In this document: positions 52,996 to 62,234 of the stretch, piece after piece
Numbering within the stretch: position 1 is the stretch's first letter
Layout: every line of letters starts with the position of its first letter
Origin: Clostridium algidicarnis DSM 15099
GTDB lineage: Bacteria > Bacillota > Clostridia > Clostridiales > Clostridiaceae
Assembly: GCF_002934235.1 (NCBI RefSeq)
Contig: NZ_PTIS01000005.1
Coordinates: forward strand, 62,001-126,000
Direction: 5' to 3'
Length of the DNA: 64,000 nt
Made by a program: the position numbers and the translations under genes
The notes under the pieces: model-generated
Told to the model about the DNA's origin: nothing
Seen by the model: the letters and a program-made list of their open reading frames with translations, nothing else
The model's database searches: none

Positions 52996-53207
52996 ATAAA
53001 GGGAGGATAAAGTGTTATAATTATTAAAGATATTACTACTTTAAAATCATGAAATTTAAGTAGTAATCATGTCTACCTAGGCAAATAAATTATAGTTGAT
53101 TTACATTTAATTATTATATAGCTGTTAATATATAAATTAAGAAATTTATTCGAAAAATTTAATGATAAATTTTGATTTAATCAAAACAATATACGGAAGG
53201 TGATTTA

Positions 53208-54113
53208 ATGAATTTTAAGAAGCTTACATTAGAAGATAAAGAGTTGTTTGAAAAATATATATATCCATACAAATTTTTAAGTTGCGAGTATTCATTTACT
53301 ACTTTATATATATGGAGAGAAGGTTGCGATGTCCAGTATGGAATTTATAAAGATGCTTTAATTATAAAGAAAAAAGACTTTAATGGAGATTATCACTTTA
53401 TGCAGCCTCTAGGATATAAGGAAGAAGATTTAAAAGATATACTTAAATATTTAGCATCATGTAAAAAGGAAAACAATATAAAATATATATTCAAAGACTT
53501 AGAAGAAGATTTTGCATACAAGATAAAATGCATATGTAAAGAAAATGAAGATATTGCCATTATAGAAGATATCGATAACTTTGATTATTTATATGAATCA
53601 GAAAAGCTTATAAATCTCTCAGGAAAGAAGCTCCATGGAAAGAAAAATCATTATAATTCCTTTGTTAAAGGCTATGATTATAAGGTAAAAGATATTTCAG
53701 GAGAAGAAGTTATTGAAGGGGTAATAAATGCTACAAAAAAATGGTATCTAGAAAATAACAATGAAGATAAGATGCTTTATTATGAAACTGAATCTATAAA
53801 AGATATTGTTAGAAATATAGAGTTTCTTAACTTAAAGGGCATGGCAGTTTATGTAGATGATGAAGTAGTAGGATTTACATTAGGAGAAAAGCTTAATGAA
53901 AAGTTAGCTGTGATTCATGTAGAAAAAGGTGATGTAAACTACAAAGGAATTTATAGCTTTATTAATAGAACTTTTATAGATAAGTATTTTAATGATGTAG
54001 AAATAATAAATAGAGAACAGGATTTAGGAATAGAAGGACTTAGAAAGGCTAAACTTTCTTATAGTCCATTAAAACTAGAGAAAAAGTTTATTATTAATTG
54101 CCAAAAGGGATAA
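53208..54113 (+). CDS. DUF2156 (GNAT-fold) protein
   Basis: A 301-residue protein with the DUF2156 pattern: FKKLTLEDKELFEKYI, LSCEYSFTTLYIWREG, LHGKKNHYNSFVKGYDYKV near 143, VYVDDEVVGFTLGEKL near 222, VEKGDVNYKGIYSFINRTFI near 243, and INREQDLGIEGLRKAKLSYSP near 268. The domain is shared with MprF-type aminoacyl-phosphatidylglycerol synthases, but no membrane part exists here. Acyl or aminoacyl transfer is a family-level inference. GGAAGGTGATTTA precedes ATG 53208. Its last 20 bases overlap the 3' end of the opposite-strand transporter gene. Confidence 0.85.
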   Translation: MNFKKLTLEDKELFEKYIYPYKFLSCEYSFTTLYIWREGCDVQYGIYKDALIIKKKDFNGDYHFMQPLGYKEEDLKDILKYLASCKKENNIKYIFKDLEEDFAYKIKCICKENEDIAIIEDIDNFDYLYESEKLINLSGKKLHGKKNHYNSFVKGYDYKVKDISGEEVIEGVINATKKWYLENNNEDKMLYYETESIKDIVRNIEFLNLKGMAVYVDDEVVGFTLGEKLNEKLAVIHVEKGDVNYKGIYSFINRTFIDKYFNDVEIINREQDLGIEGLRKAKLSYSPLKLEKKFIINCQKG

Positions 54114-55401
54114 AAGAACCGAATATTATAAGAGGTATATTATAATGTAGGAATGTGGGTACACAGGTGTCCCAAATGTGATCATGTTGTCCATCTACAT
54201 TTAGGCCTGATGTTGGTCCAAGTGTACTGTCAGATGCTGGTGAACCTGCATCCCCAAGGGCTGCTGCAACACCTATTAAAACTATGGTTGCTAGTGGAGA
54301 AAAACCAAGTTCTATAGCTAGTGGACAATAGATTGCAGCTATTATAGGAATGGTACCAAATGAACTGCCTATGCCCATGGTTACTATAAGTCCTACAAGT
54401 AACATTAATCCTGCACCTATGATTTTGCTGCCATTAACCATAATAGAAAGAGAAGAAACTAAAGATTCTACAGCTCCAGTCTTTCTTAAAACATCACCAT
54501 AACCTGATGCAACCAGCATAATAAATGCAATTAGGCCCATTATTTTAATTCCACCATCAAGTAATTCATCAATTTCATTAAATTTAATTGCTCCTGAAAC
54601 AAATATTATTATTAATGCTCCAAGTGCTCCAAGAGGAAGAGACTTTGTGATAACTTGAATTACAAATGCAGATATAGCTGCAATTAATACAAACCAATGT
54701 TTTGAGGTCATTTTAAGATTTTCATCATCAAACTTTTCTAAAGAATTCACTTCAATATCATGGTATTCCCTTGGTTTCCTATAAGTAAAAAATATAGCTA
54801 CAAAAAGACCAATTACCATGCCTATACCTGGAAACCATAATACTTTAGCTACATCTGAGGTGGCTATTAATATGCCGCTTTTGTTCATTTCAGCACTTAT
54901 AATACCATGAAATATAAGACCGAATCCTACAGGTAAAACTATATAAGGTGCTTTTAATCCAAATGTAAGGGCACAAGCCACTGCTCTTCTATCTATTTTA
55001 AGTTTGTTCATAAGTAAGAGTAAAGGTGGTATTAATATTGGAATATATGCTATATGAACTGGAATAAGATTTTGAGAAAAACAACCTATAAAAGCGAGTA
55101 ATAATAAAAATACATATTTTTTTTCACCAATAATTTTGGATATCTTTTTTGCTAAAATTGAAGCAAGACCACTTTTATTTACTGCAACTGCTAATGCACC
55201 AAGGAGCACATAGCTTAGAGCGGTTTCAGCATTGCCACCCATTCCTCCAATTAGGGTATTCATTGTGCCCCCTAAAGACATGCCTGAAACTAAACCTGCC
55301 GTCATAGCTGCAATTAATATGGAAATTAATACATTAAGTTTAAAAAGACATAAAACTATCATTACAATAACTGATATAACAACTGGATTGAATAATAACA
55401 T
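54094..55401 (-). CDS. NhaC/YuiF-like Na+/H+ antiporter-family transporter
   Basis: A 435-residue membrane protein with eleven or twelve hydrophobic helices. N-terminal FNPVVISVIVMIVLCLFKLNVLISILIAAMTAGLVSGM matches the short N-terminal domain of this group. The core has VNKSGLASILAKKISK, CFSQNLIPVHIAYIPILIPPLL and the C-terminal GIGSSFGTIPIIAAIYCPLA with DAGSPASDSTLGPTSGLNVDGQHDHIWDTCVPTF. Relatives in Bacillus are annotated as Na+/H+ antiporters or amino-acid transporters, so the substrate is open. The convergent 20-bp overlap with the DUF2156 gene leaves no room for a separate terminator. Confidence 0.8.
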   Translation of the reverse strand: MLLFNPVVISVIVMIVLCLFKLNVLISILIAAMTAGLVSGMSLGGTMNTLIGGMGGNAETALSYVLLGALAVAVNKSGLASILAKKISKIIGEKKYVFLLLLAFIGCFSQNLIPVHIAYIPILIPPLLLLMNKLKIDRRAVACALTFGLKAPYIVLPVGFGLIFHGIISAEMNKSGILIATSDVAKVLWFPGIGMVIGLFVAIFFTYRKPREYHDIEVNSLEKFDDENLKMTSKHWFVLIAAISAFVIQVITKSLPLGALGALIIIFVSGAIKFNEIDELLDGGIKIMGLIAFIMLVASGYGDVLRKTGAVESLVSSLSIMVNGSKIIGAGLMLLVGLIVTMGIGSSFGTIPIIAAIYCPLAIELGFSPLATIVLIGVAAALGDAGSPASDSTLGPTSGLNVDGQHDHIWDTCVPTFLHYNIPLIIFGSFIPFGN

Positions 55402-55661
55402 ATTTTTCTCCTTTCTTTTAATATTTTATTTAACATTTTACTAGAAATTATCCATTATGTCTTTGTTTTTATTATTATATGAAGGATTTTATTATTATAT
55501 ATCTAATATATATTATAATTCATTGTTAAAAGGAAAATCACTCAAATTAAATAAGCGTGAATATTGTAAGTATTTAAACAGTTACCTTTATAAAGCATGA
55601 ACTTTATGGTAAAGTAAGAACATAAATTACAATATTAAACTAGCTTATAAGGGGTGGGATT

Positions 55662-56222
55662 ATGGATAATGAAAGAATAGAAAATGCTGTTAGAGAAATA
55701 CTTTATGCTATAGGGGAAGATCCAGATAGAGAAGGATTATTAGACACACCAAAAAGAATGGCAAGGATGTATGAAGAGATTTTTTCGGGATTAAATGAAG
55801 ATCCTAAAAAACATTTAGAGGTGTATTTTCAGGAAGAGCAATATGAAGAGTTAGTTTTAATTAAAGATATTCCATTTTATTCTGTTTGTGAACATCATTT
55901 AGTTCCCTTTTATGGAAAGGCTCATGTAGGATATTTGCCTAAGGGTGGTAGATTAACAGGTCTTAGTAAACTTGCAAGGGTTGTAGATTCTATTTCGAAA
56001 AGACCACAACTTCAAGAAAGGCTCACAGCTTCTATAGCTAATGCAATAGTTGAAAAACTTGACCCATATGGAGTTATTGTAGTAATAGAAGCTGAACATA
56101 TGTGTATGACCATGAGAGGTGTTAAAAAACCAGGGTCCAAGACTATAACTTCTGCCGTAAGGGGCACATTTGCAACAGATCCTAAATCTAGAGCAGAAGT
56201 ATTATCAATGATAAATAAATAA
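55662..56222 (+). CDS. folE: GTP cyclohydrolase I
   Basis: A 186-residue FolE, the first enzyme of folate (pterin) synthesis, converting GTP to dihydroneopterin triphosphate. It has [31 protein letters not shown], the zinc/active-site [22 protein letters not shown] near residue 72, [26 protein letters not shown] and the second cysteine in [20 protein letters not shown] 55662 has GGGGTGGGATT upstream. It is the first gene of a folE-folP-folB-folK-HD operon with gaps or overlaps of at most about 28 bp. Confidence 0.97.
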   Translation: MDNERIENAVREILYAIGEDPDREGLLDTPKRMARMYEEIFSGLNEDPKKHLEVYFQEEQYEELVLIKDIPFYSVCEHHLVPFYGKAHVGYLPKGGRLTGLSKLARVVDSISKRPQLQERLTASIANAIVEKLDPYGVIVVIEAEHMCMTMRGVKKPGSKTITSAVRGTFATDPKSRAEVLSMINK

Positions 56223-56243
56223 TCATGGAGTATAGGAGGGACT

Positions 56244-57083
56244 ATGAAAAAGATTAAAAAGGAAATAAAGGATATTAAGTTTTTAGATAAAAATATAAAA
56301 CTTGGTGAAAGAACTTATATTATGGGGATTTTAAATGTTACTCCCGATTCATTCTCAGATGGTGGAGATTTTATAGACATACATAATGCGGTTAATCATG
56401 CAAAAGAGATGATTGAACTTGGTGTAGATATTATAGATGTTGGAGGGGAATCCTCTAGACCAGGTCATAAAAATATTACGGAAGAGGAAGAACTAAAAAG
56501 GGTAATTCCAGTTATTAAAAGACTTTCGGCTGAGACGGATGCAATAATTTCTTTGGATACCATAAGATCAGAAGTGGCAGAGGAAGCAATAAAAGAGGGA
56601 GTACATATAATCAATGATATATGGGGATTACAAAAGGATCCCAATATGGCAAAGGTAGCTGCAAAATATAAAATCCCCGTAATAATTATGCATAACCAAA
56701 ATGGAACTGATTATAACAATATCATTGAGGATATTAAGGAGTTTTTTAAAAGGTCTGTAGCCATTGCTAAGGAGGCCGGAATTTCAGAGGATATGATAAT
56801 ATTAGATCCAGGCATTGGTTTTGGTAAGACTCCTGAGCAAAATATTATGGTGATGAGCAAGTTAGATGAAATAAAGTCTCTTGGGTATCCGGTATTACTT
56901 GGAACATCAAGAAAATCCATGTTAGGTAAGATTTTAGACTTACCACCAAAGGAGAGGGTGGAAGGGACTTTAGCAACTACAATATTAGGAATAGTACAAG
57001 GTGTAGACATAGTTAGAGTTCATGATGTACAAGAAAACTTAAGAGCTGTAAAGGTGGCAGATGCAATAATTAGAGGTGAATAA
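56244..57083 (+). CDS. folP: Dihydropteroate synthase
   Basis: A 279-residue TIM-barrel enzyme joining p-aminobenzoate to the pterin. Signatures are IMGILNVTPDSFSDGGDF near residue 28, VDIIDVGGESSRPGH near 62, SLDTIRSEVAEEA near 100, HIINDIWG near 116, IIMHNQNGTDY near 147, ILDPGIGFGKTPEQN near 185 and LLGTSRKSML near 217. It ends in IVRVHDVQENLRAVKVADAI. ATG 56244 follows GGAGGGACT. Sulfonamide-target residues are not examined here beyond the normal motifs. Confidence 0.96.
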   Translation: MKKIKKEIKDIKFLDKNIKLGERTYIMGILNVTPDSFSDGGDFIDIHNAVNHAKEMIELGVDIIDVGGESSRPGHKNITEEEELKRVIPVIKRLSAETDAIISLDTIRSEVAEEAIKEGVHIINDIWGLQKDPNMAKVAAKYKIPVIIMHNQNGTDYNNIIEDIKEFFKRSVAIAKEAGISEDMIILDPGIGFGKTPEQNIMVMSKLDEIKSLGYPVLLGTSRKSMLGKILDLPPKERVEGTLATTILGIVQGVDIVRVHDVQENLRAVKVADAIIRGE

Positions 57084-57084
57084 T

Positions 57085-57456
57085 ATGGATGAAATTATTA
57101 TGGAGAATATGGCGTTTCATGGTTACCATGGAGTATTAAAAGAAGAAAAGGTATTAGGTCAAAGATTTTATGTAGATGCTAAGTTATATCTCGATTTAAA
57201 GAAGGCGGGTAAAAGTGATAATTTAAATGATACTGTTAGCTATGCTGAGGTATATAAAATTATAGAACATATTATGACTAAGGGAAAATTTGATTTATTA
57301 GAAGCGTTAGCTCACAAGATATGTAATGAGATATTATTATCTTATGAAAATATAGAAAATGTTGTTTTAAAGATTAAAAAACCTAGTGCTCCCGTAGTAG
57401 GTAATTTTGACTACTTTGCTGTTAAAATAAAAAGGAGTAGAGAAGATTATGAATAA
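57085..57456 (+). CDS. folB: Dihydroneopterin aldolase
   Basis: A 123-residue FolB that cleaves dihydroneopterin to 6-hydroxymethyl-dihydropterin. It has MENMAFHGYHGVLKEEKVLGQRFYVDAKLYLD at the N-terminus, LNDTVSYAEVYKIIEHIM, LLEALAHKICNEIL with the conserved Glu, and VVLKIKKPSAPVVGNFDYFAVKIKR. The in-frame GTG 57076 overlaps the folP end, but AGAGGTGA at 57072-57079 favours ATG 57085. The end overlaps folK by 8 bp. Confidence 0.95.
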   Translation: MDEIIMENMAFHGYHGVLKEEKVLGQRFYVDAKLYLDLKKAGKSDNLNDTVSYAEVYKIIEHIMTKGKFDLLEALAHKICNEILLSYENIENVVLKIKKPSAPVVGNFDYFAVKIKRSREDYE

Positions 57457-57919
57457 AATATATCTTGGGCTAGGAAGTAATATTGGAGATACAAAAAAGA
57501 ATATTGAGACAGCCATATCAATTTTAAGTAAAAAGGTAAACATAAAAGATAAATCTTCTTACTACGAAACAGAGCCTGTAGGTTTTAAAGACCAACCATG
57601 GTTTTTAAATATAGTTATTGAAGGTGAAACTAATTTAAGAGTAGAAGAGTTATTAAATTTTACTCAAAGCGTTGAAAGTGATATGAAACGGGTGAAGACA
57701 TTCCTAAATGGGCCAAGAATTATAGATGTGGATATATTGTTATATAATGATGTGAACATAGCATCAGAAAGACTTACTGTACCGCATCCTCGTATGTATG
57801 AAAGAGCCTTTGTAATGGTTCCTTTATTTGAATTATCAAAAGATCTTATAATTAATGATATATCAATTGAGGATATTATTAAAAATCTTAAGGGGAAAGA
57901 AACTATAAAGAGGGTATGA
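57449..57919 (+). CDS. folK: 2-amino-4-hydroxy-6-hydroxymethyldihydropteridine pyrophosphokinase
   Basis: A 156-residue FolK: YLGLGSNIGDTKKNIETAI at the N-terminus, SSYYETEPVGFKDQPWFLNIVIEGETN near 45, and GPRIIDVDILLYNDV near 95 with the two metal-binding Asp residues, then LTVPHPRMYERAFVMVPLFEL. It transfers pyrophosphate from ATP to the pterin ahead of FolP. It overlaps folB and is itself overlapped by the HD gene, so the order E-P-B-K is one translationally coupled unit. Confidence 0.96.
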   Translation: MNKIYLGLGSNIGDTKKNIETAISILSKKVNIKDKSSYYETEPVGFKDQPWFLNIVIEGETNLRVEELLNFTQSVESDMKRVKTFLNGPRIIDVDILLYNDVNIASERLTVPHPRMYERAFVMVPLFELSKDLIINDISIEDIIKNLKGKETIKRV

Positions 57920-57921
57920 TG

Positions 57922-58398
57922 ATGGATAGAATTACTTGTATTTTAAAAGATAAAGAGTTTAATATGTATCTAAAAAATAACGAAGAATTAGAAGAGGATA
58001 GGATTTTTTGTCATCATGATATTACTCATTTTTTAGATGTTTGTAGAGTAGCTACCATAATTAATCTAGAAAGGGGTCTTAATATAGATAAGGAATTAAT
58101 ATACGCAACAGGTCTGCTCCATGATATTGGTAGATGGGTAGAGTATAAGATAGGGAAAGATCACGCTATAGCAAGCGCAGAGCTAGCAAGAGAAATTCTT
58201 CAAAGATGTGGATTTACTAATGTAGAAATTGAACAAGTTGATTTAGCTATAAGGTCACATAGAAATAAAGAACATGTCACAGATTTAAGTAACATATTAT
58301 ACGAAGCAGATAAGATATCAAGGCCTTGTTTAAGCTGTAAGTCGAAAGATAAGTGCAAAAGGTTTTTAAATGGAGAGGTTTATAATTTTAAGTATTGA
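57922..58398 (+). CDS. HD-domain phosphohydrolase in the folate operon
   Basis: About 158 residues with an HD-domain metal site: HHDITHFLDVCRVATII near residue 32, LLHDIGRWVEY near 68, and SHRNKEH near 113 with Asp in YEADKISRPC. The C-terminus adds four cysteines in CLSCKSKDKC, which may bind a metal. ATG 57916, 57919 and 57922 are all possible; AAAGAGGGT favours 57919 or 57922. Coupling to folK suggests a step in pterin metabolism, such as the dihydroneopterin triphosphate dephosphorylation that lacks a dedicated gene in many bacteria, but this is an inference. Confidence 0.82.
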   Translation: MDRITCILKDKEFNMYLKNNEELEEDRIFCHHDITHFLDVCRVATIINLERGLNIDKELIYATGLLHDIGRWVEYKIGKDHAIASAELAREILQRCGFTNVEIEQVDLAIRSHRNKEHVTDLSNILYEADKISRPCLSCKSKDKCKRFLNGEVYNFKY

Positions 58399-58423
58399 TA
58401 AAAATAGGTGATTCTTAAAATAT

Positions 58424-58465
58424 AAAAAGAAGTCAAAAGTTTAATATTACTTTTGACTTCTTTTT
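58424..58465. terminator. Bidirectional terminator between the fol operon and the oxidoreductase gene
   Basis: AAAAAGAAGTCAAAAGT (58424-58440) pairs exactly with ACTTTTGACTTCTTTTT (58449-58465), a 17-bp stem with A and T tracts. Confidence 0.92.
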
Positions 58466-58482
58466 GAATTTAATTTTTCATA

Positions 58483-60423
58483 TTATTCAAGAAAATATGA
58501 CTTTTCAAATGCTGTGTGCATTGCTTCAGCAACTCTGCCTGGTTTTTCAGCATCTCCAAGTACTCTAACTATTGGAACAATTTTTTCTAGTCCATTTATC
58601 ATGGAATTGTTTGAAACACTTCCAAGAGATAGAACTACTACATCAGCATCTCTATTTGAGATTGTATTATCTTTAGTATTTTGAAGTGAAACTTCATTTT
58701 CTTTAATTTCAACAAGCTTCATTGAAGGTATCATTTCTACGTTGTGTTTTTTTAATCTTGTAGTTACATCAATAAGATTTGGAAGGTATGCATCAGGGCC
58801 TATTTTATTTTGCATTTCAACCACTGTAACTTTATTACCTTGTACTGCAAGAAGTTCTGCAGTTTCAAGACCTGTCATACCTGATCCTACAACTACAACA
58901 TTTTTGCCTTTAATATCTATTTTACCTTCTAAAACATCTATAACTGTGCATACTTCAGATTTGTCTATGCCAGGAAGCCTTGGAACTATTGGAGAAGCTC
59001 CTGTTGCAACAAAAACTGCGTATGGGCTTAATGACTTTATATCTTCTAATGTAGGTTCGCTATTTAGCCTTATGTCCACGCCAAGTTGATTAATTTGATA
59101 TTCAAGACTATCTAAAAACCAATTAAGCTTTTCTTTTAGTGGAGGCTTGCTTCCAAGGTATACACTTCCACCAAGTACATCTTTCTTTTCAAATAGAACA
59201 GGTTTGAAGCCTTTAAGCGCAAGGATTCTTGCGGATTCCATTCCTGCAGGACCTCCACCCATTACAGCAACAACTCTTCCTTTTCCATTTTCTTTTATTT
59301 CGCCATATTCAAGTTCTCTTCCCATTCTTGCATTTACTGCACACTTAGTTGTTTCACATTGCATAAGTTTATCTATACAGTAAAGACAGGAAATACATGG
59401 CCTTATTTCATCTTCTCTATTTTCCATAGCCTTCTTTCCCCATTCAGGATCAGCTAAAAGTTGTCTACCAACTGCTACAAAGTCTACATTACCTTCTTTT
59501 AAAAGACTTTCAGCAAAATCTGGCTTTCTTATAACATCACAGGCTATTACAGGAATTTTAACAGTATCCTTTATACCTTGTGCAAGATGTCTTTTCCAAC
59601 CTTGTGGATATGAGATAGGTTCTATTATAGTATTAACTGATTCGTAAGTACCAGCACTTACATTTATAGCATCAACACCTATACTCTCAAGGTACTTTGA
59701 AGCTTTTATAGCCTCATCAAGTTTGAATCCGCCATCTACAAATTCATCACCATCGATTCTTACTGATATAGGGAAGCTTGGACCACAGACACTCTTTATG
59801 CCCATTATGATTTCAGTTAAGATTCTCATTCTGCCCATAAGGTCTCCACCATATTTATCAGTTCTTAAGTTTGTAAGAGGGCTTAAAAATTGACCTAGTA
59901 AGTATCCGTGTGCTCCGTGTAGTTCAACTCCGTCAATTCCACCCATTTGTGCAATCTTTGCACCGGTTACAAATTTCTTAACCATAGCTTCAACTTCTTC
60001 AGTGGTCATCTCTCTTGGTAGTTCACCTATAGCTGAAGATGTAACAGCGCTTGGAGCAACAATTTGTCTTCCATCAATTAAATTTGAGTGACTTTGTCTA
60101 CCAGGGTGATGAAGTTGAAGGAATATTTTCGAATCATATCGATGTACTGCTCTTGAAAGTTTTTCAAGTCTTGGGATTTGATTAAGGTTATTTGCACAAA
60201 GTTGATTTGGAGTTCCAACTCCGGTTTCATTATCAACACGTGTTATTTCAGTAATTATGAGGCCGGCGCCTCCCTTTGCTCGTTCTTCGTAAAACCTTAT
60301 CATTTCATCTGAGGCTTCTCCAGTTGAGGTTGCTAGTGATGTTCCCATTGCAGGCATTACTATTCTATTTTTGATTTCAAGCTTACCTATCTTTCCTTTT
60401 GAAAAAAGATTTTCGTAATTCAT
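58483..60423 (-). CDS. FMN/FAD/4Fe-4S NADH:flavin oxidoreductase (2,4-dienoyl-CoA reductase-like)
   Basis: A 646-residue three-cofactor enzyme. The N-terminal old-yellow-enzyme-like barrel (1-330) has LEIKNRIVMPAMGTSLA, GVELHGAHGYLLGQFLSPLTNLRTDKYGG and VGRQLLADPEWGKKA. The 4Fe-4S site is CISCLYC...C near 345-360. The C-terminal FAD and NAD(P)H domains have VVAVMGGGPAGMESARILA and NVVVVGSGMTGLETAELLA. The longer frame starts at 60438, but its GGAGGTG is the ribosome site for ATG 60423. Members reduce enoyl-CoA, trimethylamine or bile acids. The substrate is unknown; the divergent PucR regulator and nearby grd genes suggest amine or amino-acid metabolism. Confidence 0.88.
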   Translation of the reverse strand: MNYENLFSKGKIGKLEIKNRIVMPAMGTSLATSTGEASDEMIRFYEERAKGGAGLIITEITRVDNETGVGTPNQLCANNLNQIPRLEKLSRAVHRYDSKIFLQLHHPGRQSHSNLIDGRQIVAPSAVTSSAIGELPREMTTEEVEAMVKKFVTGAKIAQMGGIDGVELHGAHGYLLGQFLSPLTNLRTDKYGGDLMGRMRILTEIIMGIKSVCGPSFPISVRIDGDEFVDGGFKLDEAIKASKYLESIGVDAINVSAGTYESVNTIIEPISYPQGWKRHLAQGIKDTVKIPVIACDVIRKPDFAESLLKEGNVDFVAVGRQLLADPEWGKKAMENREDEIRPCISCLYCIDKLMQCETTKCAVNARMGRELEYGEIKENGKGRVVAVMGGGPAGMESARILALKGFKPVLFEKKDVLGGSVYLGSKPPLKEKLNWFLDSLEYQINQLGVDIRLNSEPTLEDIKSLSPYAVFVATGASPIVPRLPGIDKSEVCTVIDVLEGKIDIKGKNVVVVGSGMTGLETAELLAVQGNKVTVVEMQNKIGPDAYLPNLIDVTTRLKKHNVEMIPSMKLVEIKENEVSLQNTKDNTISNRDADVVVLSLGSVSNNSMINGLEKIVPIVRVLGDAEKPGRVAEAMHTAFEKSYFLE

Positions 60424-60504
60424 AAAATGCACCTCCATTAATTTATTAATATAAATATATCAATTAAAGCTTTTGATTACATCATACTTTACATTGAAAG
60501 TTGT

Positions 60505-60534
60505 TGACCTTATTGTGCATACTGCACTATAATA
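60505..60534 (+). promoter_or_regulatory. Promoter of the PucR gene with GTGCA-TAC-TGCAC palindrome
   Basis: TTGACC 60505-60510, an 18-bp spacer and TATAAT 60529-60534. GTGCA (60516-60520) and TGCAC (60524-60528) form a palindrome inside the spacer, well placed for repression or autoregulation. It lies between divergent genes, so it could also affect the oxidoreductase gene. Confidence 0.65.
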
Positions 60535-60551
60535 AGAGAGAGGTGATGTTG

Positions 60552-62117
60552 ATGGGAGTCAACTTTAGCAAGGTGTGTAAGCACTTTTCAGCAAGGTATA
60601 TAAATGTATTAAGATGTGATAAAAATTTAACATTATTTAAAGATGTAAAGTTAATAACAAAAGATCAAAGTACTTTTTCAAAGGATATAATTTATATTGG
60701 AAACATGTCTTTTGTTGAATCTAAGATTAATGATGCTATAGGGGCAACATTTATCCTTATAAATGATTCAAAATTTCCTTTAGAAAAGTTACCTAAGAAT
60801 GATTTGAATGTAATTGAACTTAAAGATTCCGAAGATATATACGAGATATTTAACTATACAAGGGATCTTTTTCTTGAAGATATTGAAATAGTTCGTGAAA
60901 CCTCAACTTTATTAAATGCAGCTATTATGGATAATGGACTTGATTATATAATTAAGGTTGCATCAGAGATCTTATGTAATCCTATTATAATAGTAGATAT
61001 TAATTATAAAATACTTGCAAATTCAACCTTAGATGATATTACAGATAAATATTGGAGAAAAAATATTAAAAAAGGATACTGCTCTTATGATTTTATATCG
61101 GAAATAAAAAAGATGAAGGATATGCAAATAGGTATAAAATCTAATGAACCCTTTGAAGTTGTATGCAAGGGAAGCCCCGTAATAAAGCTTGTATCTGTGA
61201 TTAAAATAGGTAATACACACGTAGGAAATATTATTCTTTTATCTTGTAAGAGAAAACTTTTACCAAAGGATAATGAGCTTTTAGTACTCACAAGTAAAAT
61301 TGTTGCAGCAGAAATGAAGAAGGATAGTTTTTATAAAAATACAAAAAATATAGCTTATGAGAGAATTATTTATGATATCCTTGATGGGAAGCTAAGTAAT
61401 AAAGAAGTTTTTAATGAAAGAATAAAAAATTCAAATGCAAAGTTTCCAAAAAGGATATCTGTATTTGTGTTTGATATTTCTAACTATAGCTCTTATAGGA
61501 GGCAATCAAATTATCTTACAGATACCTTTAATTTATTATTTCCTTTAAAAGATTTAGTATACTATAAAGATAATATTATATTAATAAATGATAATGAAAA
61601 GGTGGATGAACCTTTACAAGAACAAGAAAAGTTAAAAGAATTTTTAACAGAAAATAAAATTTATCTTGGAATTAGTAAAGAGTTTTCTAATATGATTGAA
61701 TGTCAAAAGTATTATTTTCAATCAATAAAAGCAATAAAGATAGGTAAGATAAGAAATCCTAAAGATTTCATTATTAACTACAGAGATATTCAATTTTATG
61801 ATTTACTATCTCTTAAATCAGATGAATTAAATTATGAAGAATATTATCATCCTGCTTTGTCTAAATTGAAGGAATATGATAAGATTAATAAGACAGATTT
61901 TTACAACACCTTGTTTGTTTATTTAAAAAATAACCAAAGCATACAAAATACTTCAGATGAACTGCTTATCCATAGGAATACTACGAGATATAGGATTCAA
62001 AAAATTGTTGATGTAACTCACTTAGATGTTTTAGATAATGAAGATATGTTTAACATATATGTGTCTTATAAAATTGCTGATTACCTTGAAAAGTTTAAAA
62101 GGTATAGTAAAGTTTAA
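60552..62117 (+). CDS. PucR-family transcriptional regulator
   Basis: About 521 residues. An N-terminal PucR-type ligand domain (about 1-120) is followed by a GAF-like middle domain (about 140-255: ASEILCNPIIIVDINYKILANSTLDDITDKYW). The C-terminal region ends with the helix-turn-helix FYNTLFVYLKNNQSIQNTSDELLIHRNTTRYRIQKI, the PucR/CdaR type. GAGGTG at 60540-60545 selects ATG 60552; an upstream frame to 60501 runs across the promoter. PucR relatives usually activate catabolic genes in response to nitrogenous compounds. It is divergent from the oxidoreductase gene. Confidence 0.85.
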   Translation: MGVNFSKVCKHFSARYINVLRCDKNLTLFKDVKLITKDQSTFSKDIIYIGNMSFVESKINDAIGATFILINDSKFPLEKLPKNDLNVIELKDSEDIYEIFNYTRDLFLEDIEIVRETSTLLNAAIMDNGLDYIIKVASEILCNPIIIVDINYKILANSTLDDITDKYWRKNIKKGYCSYDFISEIKKMKDMQIGIKSNEPFEVVCKGSPVIKLVSVIKIGNTHVGNIILLSCKRKLLPKDNELLVLTSKIVAAEMKKDSFYKNTKNIAYERIIYDILDGKLSNKEVFNERIKNSNAKFPKRISVFVFDISNYSSYRRQSNYLTDTFNLLFPLKDLVYYKDNIILINDNEKVDEPLQEQEKLKEFLTENKIYLGISKEFSNMIECQKYYFQSIKAIKIGKIRNPKDFIINYRDIQFYDLLSLKSDELNYEEYYHPALSKLKEYDKINKTDFYNTLFVYLKNNQSIQNTSDELLIHRNTTRYRIQKIVDVTHLDVLDNEDMFNIYVSYKIADYLEKFKRYSKV

Positions 62118-62234
62118 TTAAAAAGTATTAGATTATGTAGGATATAATACCTTAAAGGTTTTCACTTAATGTTTAAATAAAGTATAACATGTGTTATTAT
62201 TATTGTTACTATTTTGCATAAGGGGCTTGATATT

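Noticed and set aside
55561-55661. Tetrahydrofolate riboswitch before folE
   Set aside because: Only an imperfect TTACC...ATAAAG/CTTTATGGTAA hairpin is present; the conserved THF aptamer sequences are absent.
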